A DNA stretch of 64,000 bases from Spiroplasma endosymbiont of Atherix ibis (GCF_964020005.1 NZ_OZ026474.1:372001-436000), one strand, 5' to 3'; shown: positions 10,286 through 23,007, counted from the stretch's first letter. Program-made: numbers and translations. Notes: a model not told the origin generated them from the sequence alone.

Positions 10286-11578
10286 ATGAAATTTGTAGAT
10301 TTAGCACATTTTAATATTAAATCAGGCAAAGGTGGCGATGGAGCTGTCTCTTTTCGTCATGAACTTTATGTTGCAAATGGTGGACCGAATGGTGGTGATG
10401 GTGGCAAAGGTGGCGATGTTATTTTTATTGCAGATGAAGGAAAATCTTCACTATTAGATTTAAAATTACAAAAATTTTATAGTGCAGAAGATGGTCATAA
10501 AGGTGATATAAAAAATATGCACGGTAAAAATGGTAAAGATATTTATATTAAAGTTCCTGTGGGAACTATAATATATAATGTAGATACTAATGAATTATTG
10601 CATGACTTTATAAGTGATGGTCAACAAGAAATAGTTGCTTTTGGTGGAAAATGTGGAAGAGGAAATGCAAGATTTGCAAATTCAAGAAATAAGGCACCAA
10701 CAATTTTTGAAGCTGGAGATCCAGGACAAGAAATAAATATTAAAGCAGAATTAAAAGTTTTAGCAGATGTTGGTTTTGTTGGATTGCCAAATGCAGGAAA
10801 ATCTACATTATTGAGAAATATTTCAAATTCAAAGCCACAAGTTGAAGATTATCCCTTTACAACTTTAAATCCACAATTAGGAGTTTCAAGAGATAAACAA
10901 GGAAGAACTTTCACGGTAGCTGATTTACCAGGATTAATTGAAGGAGCAAGTTTAGGAAAAGGATTAGGGCATGAATTTTTAAGACATATTGAAAGATGCA
11001 AAATTATTTGTCATGTAATTGATATGTCAGGAAATTATGCAACAGAAGATGTAATAAATAATTATGAATTAATTAGAAAAGAACTTATTGAATACAATTA
11101 TAATTTAGAAAAAAGAGAAGAAATAATAGTTGCTAATAAAATGGATATTGATGAAGCTCAAATAAATGTTTTATATTTTAAAGAAAATTATAAAAATAAA
11201 AAAATTATTGAAATTTCAGGCTTAAATAAAATTAATATTGATCTATTGCTTTTAGAAATTGGTTCAACATTAGAAAAAGTCAAAGATATTCCTCTTTGAG
11301 AAATTAAAGAAGAAAATGATCAGGACTATAAAGTTTATACATTTGAATCTGATTTAAAAGATATACAAGTTAAAAATCTTGGTAATGGTAGATGAAAAAT
11401 TGATGGAGAATATGTTTATAAAATTTATCAAAAAACTCCTATTTCAACTTATGATAATTTATTATTATTTAATGAGAAATTAAAAAAATTAGGAGTTTAT
11501 AATATTTTAAGAGAAAAAGGCGCACAACAAGGTGATATTGTTAAAATATTTGATATAGAATTGGAATGAATGGATTAA
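10286..11578 (+). CDS. obgE: GTPase ObgE/CgtA
   Basis: Large Obg GTPase acting in 50S assembly and stress control. The glycine-rich Obg fold covers residues 1-158. The G domain shows G1 GLPNAGKST (166-174), G3 DLPG (213-216) and G4 NKMD (284-287). After TGA-Trp near residue 338 the frame continues into the C-terminal OCT domain (about 340-430), so full length is 430 aa. Strong AAGGAG site. The stop is separated from nadE by one base. Confidence 0.97.
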
Positions 11579-11579
11579 T

Positions 11580-12308
11580 ATGAAAATAAAGGATTATTTA
11601 AACTATTTAGTTGAATGAATAAGAGAAGAAGTAAAAAAAGCAAATCAAAAGGGCGTTATTGTTGGAATAAGTGGAGGAATTGACTCTGCAGTTGTAGCTG
11701 CACTTGCAAAAAAAGCATTTCCAAATGATTATATTACATTATGAATGCCTTGTAATTCAAGTGAGTTAGATGAAAAATGCAAAGAAGAGTTAATTAAAAA
11801 GTTAGATTTAAAAAATGTTACAGTTGATTTAATTAAACCATTTGAAAGTATATCAAATTCGTTAAATGATTCAGGAATTAACCAGTCAAAATTAGCACTT
11901 GCTAATACTAAAGCAAGATTAAGAATGTCTTTGCTATATTCAATGGCTCAAACTCATAATTATTTAGTTTTAGGAACAGATAATGCAGATGAGTGACACA
12001 TTGGTTATTTCACAAAATTTGGTGATGGTGGTGTGGATTTATTGCCAATAATTAAACTTTTAAAAAGAGAAGTAAGAGAAGCTGCAAAAATTTTAGGAAT
12101 TCCAGATTCTATTATAAATAGAGCTCCAACTGCAAGTTTATGAGAAAATCAAACTGATGAATCTGAAATTGGATTTAGTTATGATTTAATAGATGATTAT
12201 TTAAGCGGAAAACAAGTAAATAATGAAGTAAAAGAAAGAGTTGATTATTTACATAAAATTTCTGAACATAAAAGAATAAGTGCACCAATGCCAAAAAATA
12301 TAAGATAA
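11580..12308 (+). CDS. nadE: NAD synthetase (ammonia-dependent)
   Basis: NadE converts deamido-NAD to NAD with ATP and ammonia. The PP-loop SGGIDS is at residues 31-36, and the substrate-binding segment [20 protein letters not shown] follows, with Trp encoded by TGA. 242 aa matches short bacterial NadE lacking a glutaminase domain. It begins one base after the obgE stop, so it is translationally linked. With pncA at 15,885 it belongs to nicotinamide salvage. Confidence 0.96.
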
Positions 12309-12387
12309 AATAAATAAGTTTATTTAGAAATTTTATCAATTAATATCTTTTTTTGTTAGATAATTAAATAAATAAGGAGAAATAAAA

Positions 12388-12879
12388 ATGACAGAATTAC
12401 AAGCAAATAAAATAAGTGAATTTATTGATAGTTTGCCAGATGAAACAACAGATAAAATGTTTGAAGAATTAATTGCAGGAATGAGTTTATACTTTGCAAT
12501 AGTTTTATTTGGAGAAGAAATTGAAAAAAATTATGAAGCTTTAAAATTAGATGGAAAATCATTAGAAGAAATAGCAAAAACAGTTAAGGAAACAGAAATT
12601 GGAGAAGAAGAAATTTATTCTGCATTAATGGGATCTTTACAAGAAGAATCTGATGCTAAGTTATTTGCTGAAGACTGTGTTCAATCAATAGCATTTAGTC
12701 CAGAATATCCTGAAGAAATAATAGTTAAATTAAAGGAACTAGATATTGAAATTAATGATTTTTCAATGAATTTAATTATTACATTAAAAGATGAATTTAT
12801 AGATTTCTTTGTAAATGATCTTGATGTTGAAGAGTGAAAAAGCGATATTATTGACGCATTAGTAGCAAGCTGAGATTAA
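12388..12879 (+). CDS. Unknown acidic 163-aa protein
   Basis: Starts at ATG 12388 after AAGGAG and ends just before a strong terminator, so it looks like a single-gene or end-of-operon unit. Strongly acidic and helical with no signal peptide, membrane span or cysteine cluster that suggests a family. Two TGA-Trp codons lie near the C-terminus (EEWKSD, VASWD). Soluble cytoplasmic protein of unknown role. Confidence 0.75.
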
Positions 12880-12884
12880 AAAAT

Positions 12885-12917
12885 AAAAAAATCTAGATTA
12901 AAATTTAGATTTTTTTA
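12885..12917 (+). terminator. Terminator after the acidic protein gene
   Basis: An A-rich arm ending AAATCTA pairs with TAGATTTTTTT across a short loop, then T residues. Confidence 0.8.
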
Positions 12918-12933
12918 TTAAATATTATGTTAA

Positions 12934-12939
12934 TATAAT
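12934..12939 (+). promoter_or_regulatory. -10 box before a small membrane-protein gene
   Basis: TATAAT lies two bases before an ATG at 12941. That ATG would sit within the promoter, which argues for the downstream start at 12992. Confidence 0.5.
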
Positions 12940-12991
12940 TATGATTGTAGATAGGGTAATTTACAGTTGGGCTAAAATAAAGGTGATTTTT

Positions 12992-13264
12992 ATGAAAATA
13001 TTATTATTCAGTGGAACACTTTTTAAAGTATTAGATTTTGAACTTTCTTTGACAGTTGTTTTGATTATTTTTACTATAATCGCTACAATAGCTTTAGTAA
13101 TTTATTTGTTGATTCTTTTTCGAAAAAATAGAAAATTCTATTTTGAAAAAGAAGAGGTTTCAGGTGATGAATTTAAAAGACTTGAAAAATTTGAAGAACA
13201 AAGAAATTATTTTGAATTAGAAATTGCTAAAATTAAAAAAATTCAAAAAGAAAGAAAAAAATAA
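12992..13264 (+). CDS. Small single-span membrane protein
   Basis: 90 aa. A hydrophobic segment at about residues 20-42 (VVLIIFTIIATIALVIYLL) is followed by a basic and glutamate-rich tail likely in the cytoplasm with coiled-coil character. The start ATG 12992 is chosen over ATG 12941 because AAAGGTGA sits 6 bases before it and the upstream ATG overlaps a promoter. It precedes the Asn/Gln-rich membrane protein. Function unknown. Confidence 0.6.
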   Translation: MKILLFSGTLFKVLDFELSLTVVLIIFTIIATIALVIYLLILFRKNRKFYFEKEEVSGDEFKRLEKFEEQRNYFELEIAKIKKIQKERKK

Positions 13265-13280
13265 TACGTTTTAAGCTTAT

Positions 13281-13299
13281 AAAAAAGGGGGCTTTTTTT
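13281..13299 (+). promoter_or_regulatory. Shine-Dalgarno buried in an A6G-CT6 hairpin
   Basis: AAAAAAG at 13281-13287 can pair with CTTTTTT at 13292-13298, leaving GGGG in the loop directly before the ATG at 13300. The ribosome site is therefore part of, or exposed by, a hairpin that also resembles a terminator. Confidence 0.4.
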
Positions 13300-14796
13300 A
13301 TGAGTGGATTATTTAATCCTTTTAAAAAAGAAAATTTAAATCAAAATGATAACCAACAAAATGTTGGAAATTTTGATTTAAATCAAAATCCTTATAAAAA
13401 TCCAAATTATCAAAATGAAACAGCAATGTATCAAAAAAATTTGATTGAATCAAAAAATGAAGGTTATATAATACCAAGACAAAGAAATTTTGAAAACAGT
13501 TATTATGATCAAGTTCAAAATATTCCTCAATATAATAGAAGTGAAAATAATGGTGCAAATAGACCTGAATTAATTAATAGTCCGTATTTACAAAATAATC
13601 AAATGCAATATCAAAATCAACAGATGTATCAAAAACCTCAACAATTTCAAAATGTAAATAATTATAATAATTACCCAAATCAATATAATAATAATTTAAA
13701 ACAGGAATATTTAGATTTTGAGAATAATTCAAGAATTGATTATGGAAATTTTAGAGATGAAAATCAATATAATAGAATGGTTTATTCTCCAAATAATCAT
13801 ATGAATAATATTCAAAGAAATAAAAATTATAATAGACCTTTATATGAAAATTATAATGTACCTAATAATAATATGCATTATGGTTATAATGATTTTTCAA
13901 ATAATAATCAATTTTATAATCAAAACTCTCCATATGGTTATAATCCAGAAATAGATTATGCACCAGTAAGTTCAAACAATTATAATCCATATGATAAAAG
14001 TACTTACACTCAAAGATATAAGTCAGCAAGAATGATGCCAAAAGAAATTGGAAAAGAAGTAAGAAGTGAAAAATTAAGAATCTTTTTAATCTTTTTAATA
14101 GGATTAGTTGGAATAGTTACTTCATCTATAATGTTAGCTATTTTTTATAAAGCTGGAAATAATGGAACTTATATTGGAGTTAAGCGTGATCAAGTAATGT
14201 ATCCATTTTTCTCAATTTTACTATTAATATTTTCATTAGGTTTTTTTGCTATAAGTCTTACAGATTTTGGATTTATTTTTTCTAACGTTAAAAAGTATTC
14301 AAGAGATTTATATTACGGAAAAGAGTCAGTTCCTTATTTTATAACAAGAAACTATAGAAGTTTAATATCAAGAGCAGTGTATTTAAATTGAATTGCTTTT
14401 TGCATATATATTTTTGGAGCTATTTCTCTTGGTATTATGTATGGACTTCAAAGTCAAGTTGAAACATTTTATTTCCTATTTTGAAAAATTCAGTTAAAAT
14501 CATTAAACTCAGAAATTCAAACTAATATAATTGTTCTATTTGTAACTTTAACAATTCATATCTTAAATATTGTTACAACTAGAACTAGAAAAAATAATAT
14601 TATAGGTTATTATGGCTATGAAATAATTCCTCAACAAGAAATTAAAGAAATTAGAAAAAGAGCAAATAAAATATGTATGATTATTTTCTTTATAACATTA
14701 GCAATTATATTATTTTTAATTGTTATTCCTTGACTAATTATTAGAAAAAAAAGAGGTCTTTCACTTAAACCTTGAGGAACAGTAGCTAATGGATAG
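13300..14796 (+). CDS. Asn/Gln/Tyr-rich N-terminal domain plus four-span membrane protein
   Basis: 498 aa. Residues 1 to about 245 are low complexity, dominated by Asn, Gln, Tyr and Pro in repeats such as NNYNNYPNQYNNN, resembling a prion-like or intrinsically disordered domain. The rest contains membrane segments at nucleotides about 14080-14140, 14200-14280, 14390-14450, 14520-14575 and 14680-14735, ending with a basic tail. No enzyme motif is seen. The frame passes through several TGA-Trp codons. It overlaps hemW by eight bases. Possibly a cell-shape or surface-associated membrane protein; this is conjecture. Confidence 0.75.
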
Positions 14797-15883
14797 AAAA
14801 ATTAATAGTTTATATGTTCACATTCCTTTTTGTGAACATATTTGCTTTTATTGTGATTTTGTTAAAGTTAAAAAGCCTCAAGATCCAAAAATTATTGAGA
14901 AATATCTTGATAAGCTTCAAGATGAATTAGATTCTTATAAAAATAGATTAGATGATATTCAAAGTATTTATATAGGTGGGGGAACTCCAAGTTGTTTAAA
15001 TCATGAACAAACTATTAGAATGTGTGAAATTTTGTCAAAATATACTGAAAAGAAAAATTTTGAATATTCAATAGAATTAAATCCTGAATCAGTAACTTAA
15101 GAAAAATTAAAGATTTATAAAAAATATAATATAAATAGAATTAGTATGGGAGTTCAAACTTTTGATAATGAATTATTAAAAAAAATTGGAAGAATTCATG
15201 ATAATTCTATTGCAATTGAAGCATATAAACTAATAAGAAAAGTAGGTTTTAAAAATGTAAGTATTGATTTAATGTATAACTTATATGATCAAACAAGAAA
15301 GAACATTTATATAGATTTAGGTTATATTGAAAAACTAAAACCAGATCATATTTCTTGATATTCATTAATAATGAAAGAAAATTCAGTTTGAGGTAGAAAA
15401 AAAATGAAAGTTCCAGAAAATGATGAATTATTTGATGAAATAGTAAATGAATGATTAGAAAAGTTAGGCTATATTAGATATGAAATATCTAATTATGCTT
15501 TAAAACAAGAGAGTAAATCTTTTCATAATATAACTTATTGAAATAACTCTATTTTTGCAGGTGTTGGAATAGATGCAACTGGTTTTGAACAAAAAGAGGG
15601 TAAATATTATTTGACTAAAAATGAAGGAAACATTTTAAGCTATAAAAAGCAATTTCAACTTTTAACTAAAAATGATTATTATTTTAAAATAATTATGATG
15701 GGATTAAGATTAGTTGAAGGAATAGATTTAACATTAGAAACCAATCAAAAAGTTTATAAATTTTATGAGCAAATTATTAAAGAAAAAATTAATAGTAATT
15801 TATTGGAAATATCAAATAATAAACTAAAATGCACAGAAAGAGGATTTAATATCTTAAATGAGATATTAATAGATTTTTTATAA
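14789..15883 (+). pseudogene. hemW: HemW-like radical SAM protein, one in-frame TAA
   Basis: The radical-SAM cluster motif CEHICFYC (CxxxCxxC) near residues 15-22 and the downstream GGGTPS identify the HemN/HemW family; in organisms without haem synthesis HemW is proposed to be a haem chaperone. TAA at 15098-15100 interrupts after ELNPESVT; the same frame continues EKLKIYKKYNINRISMG and then to TAA 15881 with no other damage. A codon for Lys, Gln, Glu or Trp there would restore a normal 364-aa protein. Starts inside the upstream gene; pncA follows one base later. Confidence 0.9.
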
Positions 15884-15884
15884 T

Positions 15885-16376
15885 ATGAAAAAAGCTTTAA
15901 TAGTAGTAGATTATCAATATGATTTTGCAGATCCTAAAGGAAAATTATATGTTCCTAATGGAGAAAATATTAAAAAAAATATTGAAAAAAGAATTATAGA
16001 ATATAAAAATAATAATAATTTAGTAATTTTTTCAGGAGATTTTCATCCTAAAAATCATATTTCTTTTTCTCAATGAGGAGAGCACTGTCTTGTTAATTCA
16101 AAGGGAGCAGAATTTTATGTTGATTCTTCAAAAGTAGATTTGTTTATTAAAAAAGGTACTGAATTAAACTATGATAGTTACTCAGCATTTTATATATCCC
16201 AAGATTTAGAAGTCGAATCTAATCTTGACTTGTGATTAAAGAAAAATAATATATTAGATTTAGAAATTTGTGGACTTGCATTAGATGTATGTGTTCAAGC
16301 AACTTATGATGATGCAATTAAAAAAGGATATAATGCTTTTATAAATTTTGATCTTTCAAAAAAATTAAAAAGTTAG
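15885..16376 (+). CDS. pncA: Nicotinamidase-like isochorismatase-fold hydrolase
   Basis: PncA converts nicotinamide to nicotinate for NAD salvage. The catalytic Asp lies in IVVDYQYDF (D9), the metal-binding DFHPKNHISF segment follows, and the nucleophilic Cys is C136 in CGLALDVC. At 163 aa it is 10-20 residues shorter than typical, with the C-terminal helix ending soon after the Cys region (NFDLSKKLKS). It may be full length or slightly truncated at the long T/A tract right after its TAG stop. Starts one base after hemW. Confidence 0.85.
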
Positions 16377-16408
<32 letters not shown>

Positions 16409-16438
16409 CAGTCAATTAATTAGTATGGAGGAAAATTT

Positions 16439-17193
16439 ATGATTAAAGAAATAATTAATAAAGATGAGAGTAATTTAATTTTCTCAAAAATTGCAAGTGA
16501 GAAAGAAATAGCAAATTTTAAAGATATAATCTACAATTTTTTAAATCAACCTCAAGTAAAAATAGAACAGAAATATGATTTACTTTTTTCTAAAGCTATT
16601 AAAAAAATTGTTTTAAAGATTTAGTTAAAGAGCTTGAATTGGATTTTAAAACAAATTTTGTTTTATGAAAATTAACAGAGAAAATATCTTATTGAACAAC
16701 AATGTTTTTTTCTAGTAAATTTAAAAATGAAAATGGTTTTAAATTACTGCAAAAAATATTTATTTTAAAACAAGTTTTTTTAGCTCAATTAAGATATAAT
16801 TCAAATATTTGATTAAAATTGAATACAAATCAAACTTTAAAAATAAAATCAAAAAGAAAAGAAACAGAAATAAATTATAAACTTTTACTTCTAATGTATG
16901 ATTTTAGAGAAGATAATGAAGATTCTTTTGTATTATTAAATGAAAATCAAAGAGAGATTTTAGACTTAGTTTTAAAATCTAATAATATAGAAGACTTTGT
17001 TAAATTGAGAGAAAAAATTAAAATAGATTTATTTAAATATTTACCAATAAATATGATGCTTTTGCAAGCAAAAGTTATTAAAAATAGTTCAAAATTAAAT
17101 TTAAAAGAAAAAGCTAAATTATCGTATTTAACATTTATGCAATTGTTTTGTATATTTGTAGAACAAAATTTATCTAGAAAAAAAATGAATTAA
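16439..17193 (+). pseudogene. Unknown protein, frameshifted
   Basis: ATG 16439 follows a good GGAGGA site. The starting frame ends at TAG 16622 after 61 residues. The +1-related frame immediately picks up as FKDLVKELELDF and continues, through TGA-Trp codons, to TAA 17191, giving about 250 residues in total. The slip lies within 16590-16616 in a run of A and T. Rich in Lys, Leu and Asn, helical, no recognised domain. The neighbouring long homopolymer block and this slip may both reflect polymerase slippage or sequencing error. Confidence 0.6.
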
Positions 17194-17195
17194 TT

Positions 17196-17225
17196 AAAAA
17201 ACACTATTTTCAAAGTGTTTTTTTT
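17196..17225 (+). terminator. Terminator before the clpB regulatory region
   Basis: AAAAAACACT pairs with AGTGTTTTTT, followed by T. Nearly the same hairpin occurs at 34954-34983. Confidence 0.85.
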
Positions 17226-17243
17226 AATATTTTTTTAATTAAA

Positions 17244-17270
17244 TTAGCACTTTGATATTGACATTGCTAA
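17244..17270 (+). promoter_or_regulatory. CIRCE operator 1 of clpB, overlapping the -35 box
   Basis: TTAGCACTT, nine bases, then CATTGCTAA: the first arm matches CIRCE at 8 of 9 and the second at 7 of 9, with the exact N9 spacing. The -35 hexamer TTGACA (17258-17263) lies inside it, so HrcA binding would block the polymerase. Confidence 0.7.
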
Positions 17271-17288
17271 AACAAGATGTATTATAAT
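17258..17288 (+). promoter_or_regulatory. clpB promoter
   Basis: -35 TTGACA at 17258-17263 and -10 TATAAT at 17283-17288 with a 19-base spacer, flanked on both sides by CIRCE elements. Confidence 0.75.
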
Positions 17289-17293
17289 AATGA

Positions 17294-17320
17294 TTAGCAA
17301 ATAAGGTTATAGAGTGCTAA
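17294..17320 (+). promoter_or_regulatory. CIRCE operator 2 of clpB
   Basis: TTAGCAAAT, nine bases, then a perfect GAGTGCTAA. It covers the expected transcription start and lies 19 bases before the start codon. Confidence 0.85.
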
Positions 17321-17339
17321 TAAAAAAGGAGGAAATTTT

Positions 17340-19487
17340 ATGGATTTTACACAAAAACCTAATACTTTAAATGATCCAGAAATATTAAATAAATATACAA
17401 GAGATTTAACTATGGATGCAAAAGAAGGAAAAATAGATCCTATCATTGGTAGAGATGATGAGATTATGAGAGTAATTAGAATTTTAAGTAGAAAAACAAA
17501 AAATAATCCAGTTCTTATAGGAGAACCAGGAGTTGGTAAAACAGCTATAGCAGAAGGTTTAGCTCAAAGAATTAACAAGGGAGATATTCCTAGCGTATTA
17601 AAAGATAAAAGAATTCTTGAATTAGATATGGGAAGTGTTATGGCAGGAGCAAGTTTTTTAGGAGATTATGAAGCAAGAATTAAAGGTATTGTAAATGCAA
17701 TTCAAAAAGAAGAAGGTCAAGTAATTTTATTTATTGATGAACTTCACTTAATAGTTGGAGCAGGAAAAACTGGAAATGGAGGAGGAATGGATGTTTCTAA
17801 TCTATTAAAACCTTCACTTGCTAGAGGTGGAATTAAAGTTATTGGAGCTACAACTTTAAAAGAATACAGAGAATATATTGAAAAAGATGCAGCACTTGAA
17901 AGAAGATTTCAAAAGGTAATTGTTAGTGAACCAACAATTGAAGAAACAATATCAATTTTAAGAGGTTTAAAAGAAAGATTTGAAACTTATCATGGAGTTA
18001 GAATTCATGATAATGCATTGGTTGCAGCAGCACAATTAAGTGATAGATATATTTCAGATAGATTCTTACCAGACAAAGCAATTGATTTAGTTGATGAAGC
18101 AAGTGCAACAATAAAAACAGAACTTGCATCAGTTCCTACAGAGTTATATCAAATTGATAGAAAAGTTATGCAATTAGAGATTGAAAAAGCTGCTCTTTCA
18201 AAGGAAAAAGATGAGAAATCTCAAGAAAGATTAGATCAAGCTGAAAAAGAATTAAATATATTAAAGAAAAAACAAACAGAATTTAATGATAAATGAAATG
18301 CTGAAAAAAAATCTTTAGAGAAAATTAATCAATTTAGATCAACAATAGATTCTTTAAAAATTGAATTAGAGCAAGCACAAAGTCAAGCTAATTATCAAAG
18401 AGCAGGAGAAATACAATATTCTTTACTGCCAGCTTTAGAAAAACAACTAGAAACAGCTTTAAATACTAATAAAGAAAAGTTGATATCAGAAGAAGTAACA
18501 GAAAATGAAATTGCATCAATTGTATCTAGATGAACTGGAATTGAAATGGAAAATTTAATAGAAAGTGAAAAACAAAAACTTTTAGGATTAAATATGCAAT
18601 TGAAAAAAATGGTTAAGGGTCAAAATCAAGCAATTGAATTAGTATCTGATGCAATTATCAGAAGTAGAAGTGGTATTAAAAATCCAAATAAACCAATTGG
18701 AAGTTTCTTATTTTTAGGTCCTACAGGTGTTGGTAAAACTGAAGTTGCAAAATCACTTGCAAGAAATTTATTTGGAAGTGAAAGAAAAATGTTACGTTTT
18801 GATATGTCTGAATATATGGAAAAACATTCAGTTTCTAAATTATTAGGATCTCCTCCAGGATATATTGGTTATGAAGAAGGGGGTAAATTAACTGAAGCAG
18901 TTAGAAGAGCACCTTATTCAATATTATTATTTGATGAAGTAGAAAAAGCACATCCTGATGTATTTAATATTTTTTTACAAATACTAGATGATGGTAGAGT
19001 TACTGATTCGCTTGGAAAAACAATTGATTTTAAAAATACAATTATTATTATGACTTCAAATATTGGTTCTGATTATTTAATTTCAACTCCATCAGAATTA
19101 ATAGATCAAGATATTTTAAATGAAAAACTAAAGCAATTCTTTAGACCTGAATTTTTAAATAGAATTGATAATATTGTAAATTTTAATTCATTATCAAAAG
19201 AAGTAATTAAAGAAATTATCTTAAAGACACTTGATGAATTAAAAGAAAGAGTTCTTTTAACAAATGAATATATTTTAAATTTTACAGAACAAACAATTCA
19301 AAAAATTTTGGATGAAGGATACGATCAACTTTATGGAGCTCGTCCAATTAAGAGATATATTGAAAGAAATATAGAAATTTTAATTGCAAGAGCAATAGTT
19401 GGGGGAGAAATGGAACCAAAAAGAAATTATGTAGTTGATGTAAATGATGGAAAATTTATTATAACAACTTCAAATAAATTAAATTAG
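17340..19487 (+). CDS. clpB: ClpB disaggregase lacking the N-terminal domain
   Basis: AAA+ disaggregase that rescues aggregated proteins with DnaK. NBD1 has GEPGVGKT (61-68) and LFIDE (130-134). A coiled-coil middle domain (about 270-390) marks it as ClpB rather than ClpA or ClpC. NBD2 has GPTGVGKT (460-467) and the [19 protein letters not shown] segment. At 715 aa it starts directly before NBD1, so the usual 140-residue substrate-binding N-domain is missing, as in other mollicutes. Strong AAGGAGG site. Two CIRCE sites imply tight HrcA control. Its TAG stop lies inside the next CIRCE element. Confidence 0.98.
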
Positions 19488-19510
19488 CACTTGATTATTA
19501 AGAGTGCTAT
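19484..19510 (+). promoter_or_regulatory. CIRCE operator of hrcA-grpE-dnaK, overlapping the clpB stop codon
   Basis: TTAGCACTT, nine bases, GAGTGCTAT: 8 of 9 matches in each arm with exact N9 spacing. The TAG in TTAGC is the clpB stop, so one sequence serves both purposes. Confidence 0.9.
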
Positions 19511-19549
19511 TGATAAACTAGATATGTATTGTTATGGAGGTGTTTTTAA

Positions 19550-20569
19550 GTGTTAACAGAGCGTCAAGAATTGATATTAAAATCAATTATTGAAGAATAT
19601 ATTAAAACGGCATTACCAGTTGGATCTAAAAGAATTCAAGAAGTGTTAACAATAGAAGTTTCTTCTGCAACAATTAGAAATGAATCGGCATTTTTAGAAG
19701 AAAAAGGATTTTTGGAAAAAGCTCATACTTCTTCAGGAAGAGTTCCATCAACAAAAGGTTACAGATATTATGTTGATAATTTAATGGAATCAAATAATAT
19801 TGATGATATTAAATTACAAATAAATGAAATTTTTAAAAAAAGAGGAGCTACAATTGATGAGATTTTAGAACAAACTTCCTTAATCTTAAGTGAAATGACA
19901 AAGTTAGCAACTGTTGTGGCAACTTCTGAGCAAAATGATGAGTTACTACTATCAAAAGTTGAACTTGTTCCAATTTCATCTAAATCTGCTATAGTAATCT
20001 TTATTATTTCAAATGGAACAATTCAAAATAAAACAATAAATTTAGAATCAGTTTCATTAGAAGAATTAAAATTATCTATTGATTTATTTAATGAAAGATT
20101 AGTTAATTCAAAAATATCTGAAATTCAAACTAAATCGCAAGCAATTATACCTGTATTGAAATTACAAGTTAAAAAATATGAGTTTATTTTGCAAACATTA
20201 GTAGGTGCTTTGATTCATACAGATTCTAATAAATCAAAAACAAGAGGTGTTAAATATTTATTGGAAAATCCAGAGTTCAATGATCCAAATAAAATTAAAA
20301 ATATTATTGAATTTATTGAAAATGCTTCTCCTTTTGCTTGATTTAATTATCAAAGCAAAACAAATAAACCTGTTGTAGCTATTGGATTAGAAACAGGCAA
20401 TGAAAATGATGATATAGCTGTTATTGGTACTAACTTCCCCACTAAAGTTGGGGGGAAAGGTGCGTTAGTACTAGTTGGTCCTAAAAGAATTGAATACGAT
20501 AAAGTATCAAAACTTTTAGAATGAATTAGCAATAAAATTGAAGAAAAATTTTTATTGGAAGGAGAATAA
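19550..20569 (+). CDS. hrcA: Heat-inducible transcription repressor HrcA
   Basis: HrcA binds CIRCE and represses chaperone genes. It opens with the winged-helix MLTERQELILKSIIEEY and the recognition segment SSATIRNESAFLEEKGFL, with SGRVPSTKGYRYYVD following, all family hallmarks. GTG start at 19550 is ten bases after GGAGG. The frame passes TGA-Trp at 20339 and 20521 and ends at TAA 20567, total 339 aa. First gene of the operon with grpE and dnaK, so it autoregulates through the CIRCE at 19484. Confidence 0.97.
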
Positions 20570-20571
20570 TA

Positions 20572-21171
20572 ATGGAAAAAGAAAAACAAAAAGAAATTTT
20601 GAATTTATTTGAAAGTGTTAAAAAAGAACTGAAAGTAAAATCAAAACAAACAAAGGAAAGTAAAGAAAATAAAAAAGAAGAAGAAGAAGAAGAAGAGCTT
20701 TCTGCAATTGAAAAGTTAGAATTAGAATTTGTAGCTTTAAATGAAGAAATTGCAAGATTAAAAGAAGCAAAATTAATAGCAATTGCTGATAATCAAAATA
20801 CAGTTAGAAGATTTCAAAATGAAAGTATTTTAGTTAGAAAATATGGTGGAGAAAAATTAGCTTCAGAATTAATACCAGCTATTGATATGTTTAGAGGAGT
20901 TTTAAAATCAACTCCAGATAATCCTGAAATTAAAAATTATTTAATGGGATTTGAAATGATTATAAATCAAATAGATCAAGGTTTAACAAATGCTGGTGTT
21001 TCAATGATAGATGTAAAACCTGGAGATGATTTTAATCCTGAATTACATTCAGCAATTGAACAAATAAAATCAGATGAATTTGAAACAGGAAAAATTGTAA
21101 TTATTGTTTCAAATGGATATAAATTACACGATAGAGTTATAAAACATGTTGCTGTTAAAGTAGCAGAATAA
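20572..21171 (+). CDS. grpE: Nucleotide exchange factor GrpE
   Basis: 199 aa. A Glu/Lys-rich leader with a run of six or more Glu (about residues 34-42) precedes the long helix and the conserved beta-cap ending ... FNPELHSAIEQ and HDRVIKHVAVKVAE. GrpE drives ADP release from DnaK. It starts two bases after hrcA and lies directly before dnaK. Confidence 0.96.
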   Translation: MEKEKQKEILNLFESVKKELKVKSKQTKESKENKKEEEEEEELSAIEKLELEFVALNEEIARLKEAKLIAIADNQNTVRRFQNESILVRKYGGEKLASELIPAIDMFRGVLKSTPDNPEIKNYLMGFEMIINQIDQGLTNAGVSMIDVKPGDDFNPELHSAIEQIKSDEFETGKIVIIVSNGYKLHDRVIKHVAVKVAE

Positions 21172-21186
21172 TTAAAAATTAAATAA

Positions 21187-23007
<1,821 letters not shown>

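Noticed and set aside
12941-12991. Upstream ATG at 12941 for the small membrane protein
   Set aside because: It lies two bases after a -10 box with no ribosome site; ATG 12992 has AAAGGTGA at the right distance.
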